Shown here: positions 17,128 to 26,300 of the stretch, one piece after another
How positions within the stretch are numbered: the first letter of the stretch is position 1
How the letters are laid out: every line of letters starts with the position of its first letter
NCBI GenBank assembly: GCA_029261995.1
Contig: JAJDAF010000043.1
Location: 1-64,000 of the forward strand
Origin: Candidatus Zhuqueibacterota bacterium
GTDB lineage: Bacteria > Zhuqueibacterota > Zhuqueibacteria > Oceanimicrobiales > Oceanimicrobiaceae
DNA: 64,000 bases
Reading direction: 5' to 3'
Position numbers and translations under genes: made by a program
Notes under the pieces: model-generated
The model's input: the letters and a program-made list of their open reading frames with translations, nothing else
The model's database searches: none
Told to the model about the DNA's origin: nothing

Positions 17128-19509
17128 CTACTCATACCGCAAAGAATCAACCGGATTCCTCAGCGCAGCCGTGATGGCTTGCAAGCCGACAGTCAACAAG
17201 GCGATTGCAGCAGCAACTCCTCCAGCCACAAAAAATGTCCACCACCCGATCTCGACCCGGTAGGCGAAATCATCGAGCCAGAGCGAGATAACAAGGTAAG
17301 CCAGAGGCCAGGCCACGATATTCGCCAGGAGCACTGATCGCAGAAAGTCCAATGAAACCAGTCCCACAACTTGGTGCACTGAGGCGCCGAGCACTTTGCG
17401 GACACCAATTTCTTTGGTTCGTTGGGCGATGATGAATGAGGATAGCCCGAACAATCCAAACGCGCCAACCAGCACGGCGAGCAGAGTGAACCAGGTGACC
17501 ATCTTGCCGAACCGCTCTTCGCTGCTGTAGAGACCGTCCAGCGCACTGTCCAGGAATTGATACTCGAAAGCCTGCCCGGATTCGAATTCCAGCCAGGTTG
17601 ACCTGATGAAATCGATGGTTAAGGGGATGTTGCCCGGGCCGATCTTGACGGCAAGGTAGCGTTTCCAGTCGTCACTTGGCATGGGCGCCACCACGAGTGG
17701 GGTAACCGCTGCATGCAAGGACTGGAAATTGAAGTCATCCAGAATGCCGACGATATTGCCCTGCAATACACCGGAAAAGTTCAGTGGCTTGCCGATAGGA
17801 TCACCCATACCAAGTTTCTGCACAGCCTTACGGTTGAGCAAAAATGCGCTGCCTCTATCTGAGGTTCCTTCCTGCATCAGGCCGTGGCCTGCAACCACTC
17901 TCAACCCGAAAGTCTCGACCACGTCTTCGTCCGCAAACAGAGTGGTGGTCACAATCTTTTCCTGGACTGCGGGCGTCTTGACCCACCAGTTGCCATAGAC
18001 ATTCGAAAGTAGCCTTGAGGTTGCAGCAGCGCTGAGGATGTTTGGGTTGGTGAGGATTTCAGACTTGAATGCCTGCAGGCGTTGTTTCATTGCCGGGGTC
18101 GCGATGGGGATGAAGATGATATTTTCTCTGTCAAAACCAAGGTCTCTGCCACGCAGGAAATGGATTTGTCGGTGTGCGGTCAATGCCACCAGGATCAGCG
18201 CGATGGTGACGACGAATTGCAGCGTGACCAGCGTCCTGCGCAGAAAGAGCTTTCTGGTCGATGACGATCTCCGGGTGGCGAGCGCACGCACGGGTTCGAA
18301 TGACGAAAGCACAAATGCCGGGTACGCACCGGAGACGAGACCAACCCCGAGCACAACAAAAAACAGGACAGCCATGAGTCCTGGCTCGCCGAAGTAATCA
18401 ACAGCAAGATTCTTGTGCACCAGCGAATTAAAAGTCGGCAAGCAGATTTCAACCAACAGAATCGCCGGGCCGAACGACAGCATCGACAACATCACAGACT
18501 CGGCAAGGAACTGAACTATTAGCGATGAGCGCCCGCCACCGCAGACTTTGCGCACCCCCACCTCTTTGGCGCGCCTGACCGATTGCGCGGTTGCCAAGTT
18601 CGCGAAGTTGACCGCTGCCATGAATAGAATCAAAATAGCGATAGCGATGAATGCGCGCACAAAATTGATATTGCCGGACACACCGGGTCCGAACACCGAT
18701 GACGAATGAAGATAGATGGATTGCAGCGACTCCAGAAACGGGCGAGATTGTGCAACTCCGTCTTCGCCCAAGTGGGTTTGGATAAATCCGGAAAATTTTC
18801 CCGCGAGCACTGCGGAGTCCGCGGTCTCATCAAGCATTAGATAAGTGTAGAAGTTGTGGGACGTCCACGAATCCAGCGCACCTGCGCCGGCCATTTCTGG
18901 CGCGGCGAACGTTTCCAGGGAAATGAGGACATCGAACCGCAGGTGGGAATTCTTAGGCACATCTTCGAATACTCCCGTCACTGTCAGGTCGAAGGACTCG
19001 TTGTAGGTGAGCGATTTACCGATTGGATTCTGCCGACCAAAGAACTTAAGCGCCGCGGACCGGGACAATGCGGCTGTAAATTTGCCCTGCAAGATCGTTT
19101 GCGGGTTGCCGCGAACCAGCGGAAAGGTAAAAATGTCAAAGACTGCCGCATCCGCAAGGTGCACCGATTGCGTCAGGCTCTTGCCGTCATGGCTCAACAA
19201 AACAGCTTTCCAGGGCATCAGCCTGGCGGCTCTTTCCACTTCCGGAAATTGCTCTGCCATGACAGGTCCCATGGGCGCCGGGGTCATTGCACTTGCTAGC
19301 CAGCTGCCATTCTCATTCATCTCGTCGCCTAGCCGGTAGATGCGGTGAGCGTTGGAATGAAACGTGTCAAAACTGAACTCGTCACGCACGAAGAGCAGGA
19401 TAAGCGTAAAGCATGCCAGACCGACAGTCAGACCTGCTATGTTGATAAACGAGTAACCTCTGCGGCCGGTAAGATTTCTGCAAGCGAGTTTCAAGACGCT
19501 TCGCAACAT
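17128..19509 (-). CDS. orphan MacB/FtsX-type ABC permease (ADOP-like), first
   Basis: 793 residues from the ATG at 19509 (MLRSVLKLACRNLTGRRGYS), preceded by GGAGAAG. The layout is duplicated: membrane helix near residues 20-40, periplasmic MacB-type domain, three helices with a KEVGVRKVCG signature, a second periplasmic domain, and three final helices with KEIGVRKVLGAS. This is typical of 'acidobacterial duplicated orphan permeases', which transmit energy from a separate ATPase to export or lipoprotein processes. No ATPase or membrane-fusion gene is adjacent. A paralogue lies at 37734-40166. Substrate unknown. Confidence 0.88.
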   Translation of the reverse strand: MLRSVLKLACRNLTGRRGYSFINIAGLTVGLACFTLILLFVRDEFSFDTFHSNAHRIYRLGDEMNENGSWLASAMTPAPMGPVMAEQFPEVERAARLMPWKAVLLSHDGKSLTQSVHLADAAVFDIFTFPLVRGNPQTILQGKFTAALSRSAALKFFGRQNPIGKSLTYNESFDLTVTGVFEDVPKNSHLRFDVLISLETFAAPEMAGAGALDSWTSHNFYTYLMLDETADSAVLAGKFSGFIQTHLGEDGVAQSRPFLESLQSIYLHSSSVFGPGVSGNINFVRAFIAIAILILFMAAVNFANLATAQSVRRAKEVGVRKVCGGGRSSLIVQFLAESVMLSMLSFGPAILLVEICLPTFNSLVHKNLAVDYFGEPGLMAVLFFVVLGVGLVSGAYPAFVLSSFEPVRALATRRSSSTRKLFLRRTLVTLQFVVTIALILVALTAHRQIHFLRGRDLGFDRENIIFIPIATPAMKQRLQAFKSEILTNPNILSAAATSRLLSNVYGNWWVKTPAVQEKIVTTTLFADEDVVETFGLRVVAGHGLMQEGTSDRGSAFLLNRKAVQKLGMGDPIGKPLNFSGVLQGNIVGILDDFNFQSLHAAVTPLVVAPMPSDDWKRYLAVKIGPGNIPLTIDFIRSTWLEFESGQAFEYQFLDSALDGLYSSEERFGKMVTWFTLLAVLVGAFGLFGLSSFIIAQRTKEIGVRKVLGASVHQVVGLVSLDFLRSVLLANIVAWPLAYLVISLWLDDFAYRVEIGWWTFFVAGGVAAAIALLTVGLQAITAALRNPVDSLRYE

Positions 19510-19691
19510 GGTCTTCTCCGTCAAACAATGTTGAAACAACTGTCTACATGGTTTGTGTTTGTGAGTAGGACAGGTCGTCTTGCCTTAGCGTTGCCTGTGT
19601 TCCCTGCCCTGAGAGAATTCCGTTGCAAATCCCCATCGACCTCACTAACTTGGCTCAGTCTTGTTCAAACCCGCAATATTAGGAGGTTACC

Positions 19692-22600
19692 ATGCAAAGG
19701 TGCAGGCGAACACTCACTCTAAGCGCCATCTTCTCAGCCCTGACATTTTCAGTCGCCTCGGCGCAGACGGCGATGCCCAGCCGTGTTCTCAAAACGCCTG
19801 CCACGGAATTGTTGACGTTCGTTACGCCCGATGCTTTGGCTCTGCCCCGCGCAAGCGCCGTTCCCGTGATCGATGGCGCTCCGGAAGCCCTGTGGAATTC
19901 GGCGCCCGAGCAAACCATGGCAGTCTTTGCCAGCGACGGCTCAACCACGCCCGTTGACAACAACCGCGATTTGTCCGCCAAATTCAGGATTCTCTGGGAC
20001 GACGACAATCTCTATGTCTTCGCAGCCATCACGGACGAAGACGTGGCGACCCCGCAGAATGTCAACCCCTGGGAGCGCGACAGCTTCGAGCTTTATCTCG
20101 ACGGCAACAACAGCAAGAATTCCGTGGCCCAGGGCTACGATGGCGACGACACGCAGATCAGATTTGTCTTCAATGCAGCGCCAGCCTCTTCCAACACCGG
20201 CTACGATGTAGGCGTCTTCGAATACGCCTACGCGGCCACTGACAGCGGCTGGAATGTAGAAATCAAATTGCCCTTCAGCGCCATGCCGTTTGCCGCCCAG
20301 CCTGACCAAGAGATTGGCCTCGATTTACAGGTAAACGACAACGACCAGGGGCAACGCCAGCACATCCTGAAATGGTGGTCCGCGAGTGATGATTCATGGC
20401 GCGACCCAAGCTTGTTCGGGACCGCGCAATTCCTGACCTCAGGCTTGATTGCTGATTTTAGCGCCACGCCAACCGCCGGATCTCCGCCTCTCTCGGTTGC
20501 TTTCACAGACCAGACCAGCGGAGAAGTCAGCAGCCGCGTCTGGGATTTTGGCGACGGCGAGTCGAGCACGGACACGAATCCGGTGCACATTTACGAGACT
20601 TCCGGAGGCTACTCCGTGTCTTTGACCGTGACCGGACCTGAAGGAACAGCCACGAGAGAGAAGCCGGACTACATCCATGTCAGTTCGGCGCCGCCACTGC
20701 CGTGGCAGGCAGAGCTGGATGACAACCCGGTGTTCGATGACACCGTCATTCCGGAAATCTCTATTGTCATCGATCCTGATTCACTGGCGCTCATGTTTCA
20801 CCCTGACAGCCTCCAGAGCCGTCACGAATACCCGGCGACCTTTGTGTTCAACAACGGCGCCTTCATCGATACGGTTGAGAATGTCGGTTTCCGGTTGCGG
20901 GGAAATACCTCGCGCTTTTCCGCCAAGAAGTCCTTCAAGGTGTCCTTCAATTCTTTTCAGCGAGGCGGCAAGTATTTTGGCCTGGAGAAACTCAACCTCA
21001 ACGGCGAGCATAACGACCCATCCATTATTCGTTCCAAACTTTGCTGGGATTTATTCAAGAAGATGCGCGTGCCAAGCTCTCGGGCAAATCACGTCAAAGT
21101 CTTTGTCAATGGTGAATATCGTGGCCTGTACATCAACGTCGAGCATATTGACGAGAACTTCGTGCGCGCCCGGTTTGGCGGCAATGACGGCAATCTCTAC
21201 AAATGCTTATGGCCCGCGGACCTGACCTACGTGGGCAGCAGTCCTGACTTGTACAAGTTTGAAGTGGGTGACCGGCGCACCTATGACTTGAAAACCAACC
21301 GGGAGGCGGATGACTATTCAGACCTTGCGGAGTTTATCCGGGTTTTGAACCAAACCCCGGACAACGAGTTTGCGGATGCCATACAACAGGTGTTCAACGT
21401 CAATGGTTATTTACGCGTGCTGGCGGTTGACGTGGCTGCCGGAAGCTGGGATGACTACTGGTTTTTGAAGAACAATTATTATCTCTACCACAATCCCGCT
21501 ACCGGGAAATTCGAATTCATCCCCTACGACTATGACAACACGTTTGGTATAGACTGGGTGGACAGCGACTGGGTGAGCCGGCCGGTTTACGAGTGGGGCA
21601 ACCAGGGTGAACCGCGCCCGCTTGCTGAGCGGCTGCTGGCCGTGCCTGAGTTCCGCGACCGCTATTCTTTTTATCTTGGCGAGATTCTGCAGCAGTTCGT
21701 GGCGGACCGGCTGGTTGCGCGCGTCGATGCCTTGCACGACATGATTACCCCGGCCGCGGAGGCCGACAGCTATCGCTCGCTCGATTACGGCTACACGATT
21801 GATGATTTTCATCGGTCCTACACCGAAGCCACAGGTGGGCACGTTGAATACGGCGTAAAACCCTATATCAGTTTGCGCAGAGCCACGGCTTTCATTCAGC
21901 TTGAACTCAATAACATCGCGCCAATCATTTCGGAGGTCAGGTTCGCTCCGGAGTTCCCGCAGGTTGGCGAATCCATCGTGGTCAACGCTTTCATTGATGA
22001 CGAGGATGCGGCTCCGGCGGTGCAGGTGTTTTCCGCGCTGAATGGCGTCAGCCGCGACGTCGTTGCTCTGTTTGACGACGGCACGCATGACGATGGACCG
22101 GCCGGAGATCGTGTTTTCGGCGGAACGCTGCCGGCAGCTGCTTCGGCGGGAACCCTGACATTCTACATCTCCGCCGAAGATGGCGGCGGAGAAGTCACCA
22201 CGGCGCCGCGCGACGCACCGGTACACACGTTTGCCATCAAACTGGTCTCCAGCGTGCCGGCGTTGTTCATCAATGAGTTCATGGCGAGCAATGATTCCAC
22301 AATCGCGGATGAAGCCGGCGAGTATGATGATTGGGTCGAGCTTTACAATGGCGACTCCACCGCAATCTGGCTGGGAGATAAGTTTCTGACCGACAACCTC
22401 GGCAACCTGGACAAGTGGCAGTTGCCGGACACGACCTTGCAGGCGGGTGAATTCCTGTTGGTCTGGTGTGATAGTGACCCTGAACAGGGACCGTTGCACA
22501 CAAGCTTCAAACTTTCGGCGGGCAGTGAACAAATCGGCGTTGTGGCTTCGGTGACCGGAGGATTCGTGCCGATTGACTCGTTGGCATACGGTCCGCAACA

Positions 22601-22991
22601 AACTGACGTATCGTTCGGCCGCTCGGAAGATGGCGGAGCCGTCTGGCAGACATTCGTTGCTCCGACGCCCGGTCTCAGTAATGAACAACTGCCGACCGCC
22701 GTACCGGTGATCTCATCCGCACCGCAGACTTTTTCGCTGATGCAGAATTATCCCAACCCGTTCAATCCTGCCACGACCATCCGCTATTCTCTCGACCGGG
22801 ATGGGGAAGCCAGCCTGCAAGTTTATAACTTGCTCGGCCAGGTCGTCTACACCGTTGTTGAAGATGCGTTCCAGAAACGCGGAAGCCACTCCGTTGTTGT
22901 TGATTTGAGCCGGATGAGCACAGGTATCTATTTCTACCGGCTTGAATCTGAGGGAAGGTTGATCACGAGGAAATTGACCCTGATGAAATAA
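19692..22991 (+). CDS. secreted CotH-domain protein with CBM9-like, PKD, lamin-tail and T9SS domains
   Basis: 1099 residues; ATG after AGGAGGTTACC. Domains in order: signal peptide (ending SVASAQ), CBM9-like beta-sandwich (~55-245, IDGAPEALWNSAPEQ), PKD (~253-331, VWDFGDGESSTDTNP), CotH (~355-735) with FRLRGNTSR, VKVFVNGEYRGLY and the metal-site-like FIPYDYDNTFGIDW. Then an Ig-like segment, lamin-tail domain (~857-985, LFINEFMASNDSTIADEAGEYDDWVELYN) here cited by its start LFINEFMASN, and the T9SS domain. CotH proteins are atypical kinases; some phosphorylate spore-coat or surface proteins. Whether this one is active is not known. It may act at the cell surface on other cargo. Confidence 0.88.
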   Translation: MQRCRRTLTLSAIFSALTFSVASAQTAMPSRVLKTPATELLTFVTPDALALPRASAVPVIDGAPEALWNSAPEQTMAVFASDGSTTPVDNNRDLSAKFRILWDDDNLYVFAAITDEDVATPQNVNPWERDSFELYLDGNNSKNSVAQGYDGDDTQIRFVFNAAPASSNTGYDVGVFEYAYAATDSGWNVEIKLPFSAMPFAAQPDQEIGLDLQVNDNDQGQRQHILKWWSASDDSWRDPSLFGTAQFLTSGLIADFSATPTAGSPPLSVAFTDQTSGEVSSRVWDFGDGESSTDTNPVHIYETSGGYSVSLTVTGPEGTATREKPDYIHVSSAPPLPWQAELDDNPVFDDTVIPEISIVIDPDSLALMFHPDSLQSRHEYPATFVFNNGAFIDTVENVGFRLRGNTSRFSAKKSFKVSFNSFQRGGKYFGLEKLNLNGEHNDPSIIRSKLCWDLFKKMRVPSSRANHVKVFVNGEYRGLYINVEHIDENFVRARFGGNDGNLYKCLWPADLTYVGSSPDLYKFEVGDRRTYDLKTNREADDYSDLAEFIRVLNQTPDNEFADAIQQVFNVNGYLRVLAVDVAAGSWDDYWFLKNNYYLYHNPATGKFEFIPYDYDNTFGIDWVDSDWVSRPVYEWGNQGEPRPLAERLLAVPEFRDRYSFYLGEILQQFVADRLVARVDALHDMITPAAEADSYRSLDYGYTIDDFHRSYTEATGGHVEYGVKPYISLRRATAFIQLELNNIAPIISEVRFAPEFPQVGESIVVNAFIDDEDAAPAVQVFSALNGVSRDVVALFDDGTHDDGPAGDRVFGGTLPAAASAGTLTFYISAEDGGGEVTTAPRDAPVHTFAIKLVSSVPALFINEFMASNDSTIADEAGEYDDWVELYNGDSTAIWLGDKFLTDNLGNLDKWQLPDTTLQAGEFLLVWCDSDPEQGPLHTSFKLSAGSEQIGVVASVTGGFVPIDSLAYGPQQTDVSFGRSEDGGAVWQTFVAPTPGLSNEQLPTAVPVISSAPQTFSLMQNYPNPFNPATTIRYSLDRDGEASLQVYNLLGQVVYTVVEDAFQKRGSHSVVVDLSRMSTGIYFYRLESEGRLITRKLTLMK

Positions 22992-23323
22992 GAGAATGAC
23001 GATAAGAGATGACCGTTTTTGTCAGTTCGAATTGTCACCTGAAGGCCATGCCGTGGTAGCCTCATGCCATCGGCGGAACCGATCCTGTGCGACACGCGCG
23101 ACAATTGCGTTTCATGTCTGCGCATTCACCCCTCTTTGTTTGTACAAGCAGTTGTTGAGAACATAGATTCTCACTTGCGGGGGAGCCGCACTTGCACCTC
23201 TTTCAACACAAATAACTTGATTACTACCAACGCCACTGAAAATGAGGCTGGGTTCCTTTTTTAGGCAGACCTCATACGTAGTGAGCATCTGGGCGCACAT
23301 TTCTAACTCGAGGAGACCACCAA
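22992..23323. other. intergenic region without recognised gene
   Basis: 332 bases between two cargo genes. No strong hairpin with a T-run and no conserved gene fragment. The last part has GAGGAGACC as ribosome binding site for the gene at 23324. Confidence 0.4.
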
Positions 23324-26300
23324 ATGAAGATGCGTTTACCCAGTCTGTTACGGAGCTTTTCCAGCCTCACGTGGAGCTTCTTTCTTCTCAGTATTACACT
23401 CGTTTTCGCATTACAAACAAACCTCAGCTGGGCACAGACGCCAGTCTTTGTTAACGAGATTCACTACGACAACACGGGTGGTGACACCGGTGAAGCCATT
23501 GAAGTCGCCGGGCCGGCCGGCACCAATCTCGCTGGCTGGTCGATTGCGCTTTATAATGGTAGCGCGACTCAACTGAATGTGTACGCAACCATTAGTCTCT
23601 CCGGCGTCATACCGGATGTGTGCAGCGGGTTTGGTGTCCTCTCGTTTTCCCACGCCGGAATACAGAATGGTGCGCCAGACGGTTTCGCTTTGATAAACAG
23701 CGGCAGCGCCGTTGTTCAGTTTCTCAGCTATGAAGGCTCGTTTACCGCAGCTTCCGGTCCGGCTGCCACAATGACCAGCACGGATATTGGCGTTTCCGAG
23801 ACTTCCAGCACTCCTGTTGGCTCATCCCTGCAGCTTGGGGGAACAGGCTCGGATTATGAAGATTTCACCTGGAACTCGCCGGCAGCCTCCACTTTTGGCA
23901 GTTGCAACACCGGTCAGACCTTTACCGGCGGAGGTGATATTGCACCTTTTGTTTCCAGCACAACCCCAGCAAATAGCACCACAAATGTTGCCGTCGACGC
24001 TGACATCGACATTAACTTCAGCGAGGACGTGACGGTTGCCGGCAGTTGGTTCAGCATTTCCGGCGGAAGCAGCGGCGCTCACAGCGCCGTTGTCAGCGGT
24101 GGGCCACAAAATTTCACGTTGAATCCCGACACCGACTTTGATCCTGGTGAGACGGTTACTGTGACCGTCATCGCTGCTCAGGTTGCTGACCAGGACGGTA
24201 CGGCCGACAACATGGCCGCCGATTTTGCCTTTTCCTTCGGGGTGACCTCCGGAGCAACCGGCTGGGTCATCAACGAAATCCACGCCGACCCTGATGGGAG
24301 TCTGGCTGGCGATGCCAACGGCGATGGCACTCGCAATGGTACCCAGGACGAGTTCGTCGAAATCGTCAATGTTTCGGGCGGCACAGTTGACATCTCGGGT
24401 TGGACGATTTCGGACGCAGTCACGGTGCGCCACACTTTTCCTGCCGGGACTTTCGTTCTGGATTCCTGTGCCGTTCTGGTGTTTGGCGGCGGCACGCCTA
24501 CAGGCTCTTTCGGTGGCGCAGTGGTGCAAACTGCCAGCGGCGGCAGTCTAGTACTTAACAACACTGGCGACACTGTAACTTTGAATGATGGTGGGTCTGA
24601 CCTTGCAGTTGTTACCTACGGTGGTGAGGGTGGCGATAACCAATCGCTCACTCGCGATCCGGACATCTTCGGCTCCGAGCCGCTGGTCAAGCACTCAACC
24701 GCCACTGGTTCTGGCGGCGCCTTGTTTTCTCCCGGCAGCCAGGTCGACGGCTCACAGTTTCCGGGGTGTCCGACTGTTGTCATCAACGAAATCAACGCAG
24801 ACCCGGACGCGACAAACGGTGACGCCAATGGCGATGGCACGGTAAGTACTTCTCAGGATGAATTTGTTGAAATCATCAATGTCTCGGGCTCGGATCTCGA
24901 TATATCCGGCTGGACCCTTGCCGACGGCTTCAGTGTCCGGCACACGTTTCCATCCGGGACAGTCATTGCGGACCAGTGTGCTGTTGTTGTGTTCGCTGGC
25001 GGCACCCCCACCGGTTCTTTTGGCTTTACCACTGTGCAGACCGCCAGCGGTGGTAGTCTTGGCCTGAACAACACCGGAGATACGGTCACCCTCAACGATG
25101 GCACCTCGGATGTGGCTTCCGTGGCCTACGGCAGCGAAGGTGGCGACAATCAGTCTCTGACACGCGATCCGGATATCTTCGGACCTGTCCCGCTGGTGAA
25201 GCATTCTACGGCAACGGGTTCTGCTGGCGCGCTCTTCTCTCCCGGCGGAAAGACAGACGGCAGCAATTTTGCTGGCTGCACAGCGCCACCTAGTGTCGCG
25301 GAGATTTACGAAATACAGGGCTCAGGACTGGCAAGTCCATTTGCAGGCGCAACAGTGACTACCACGGACAATGTCGTGACCGCAGTCGGTCCGGACGGCT
25401 TTTTCATCCAGACGCCGCCCGCCCGAACTGACAGTGACGCCCAGACTTCTGATGGCATTTTTGTCTTCACCGGTGGCGCGCCGACAGTCGCTGTTGGTGA
25501 CAACGTCGATGTCACAGGTGATGTCGTTGAGTTTTTCGATTTCACGGAGTTCACCAACAGCCCGAGCGTTTCGGTCAACTCGTCGGGCAACGCGCTGCCG
25601 GCGGCCGTGGCATTTGACGGTGTAACACCTGACCCAACGCAACCGCAATCCGCAAATGAGCTGGAACGCTTCGAGGGCATGCTGATTCAGATCGCAGCGG
25701 GCGCGGTCGGCGAATCAAATCAGTCATTTGGCACTGATCCATTGGCAGAGGTCTTTGTTGTCGCAAATGCGACCCGGCCGTTCAGAGAACCGGGCGCCGA
25801 ATTCCCCGGTCTTGCGGGCCTGCCGGTTTGGGACAGCAACCCCGAGGTATTTGAACTCGACCCCGACAGACTCGGATTGCCCAATCTTGCCATCAACGCA
25901 GGTTCGACATTCGAGGCCACCGGCGTTATCGGCTTCGAGTTCGGGGACTACGAACTGTGGCCAACGACGCTCACGGTCAATCACGCGAGCCTTCCTGCGG
26001 CCGTGCGTGCGCCCGCAAATGGCGAGCAAATGGTTGGAACGCTCAATATGTTCCGCCTGTTCGACCAACTGCCCACGCCGCCGGAGTTTCAGGATCGACT
26101 CACAAAGTTCTCCGGGTTTATCCGGAACGTGATGCGAGCCCCTCAGATTGTTGCCGTGCAAGAGGTTGAGAATCTCAGTGCTCTGCAGGCTTTGGCCGGC
26201 AAGATTGCAGCCGACGACGCAACAGTCGTCTACTCCGCTTATCTGGTAGAGGGAAATGATATTGGCGGTATCGACGTCGGTTTTCTTGTGCGCGACAACG

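Noticed and set aside
21411-22688. Minus-strand ORF (425 codons) over the CotH gene
   Set aside because: It is antisense to a well-supported multidomain protein and resembles no family.
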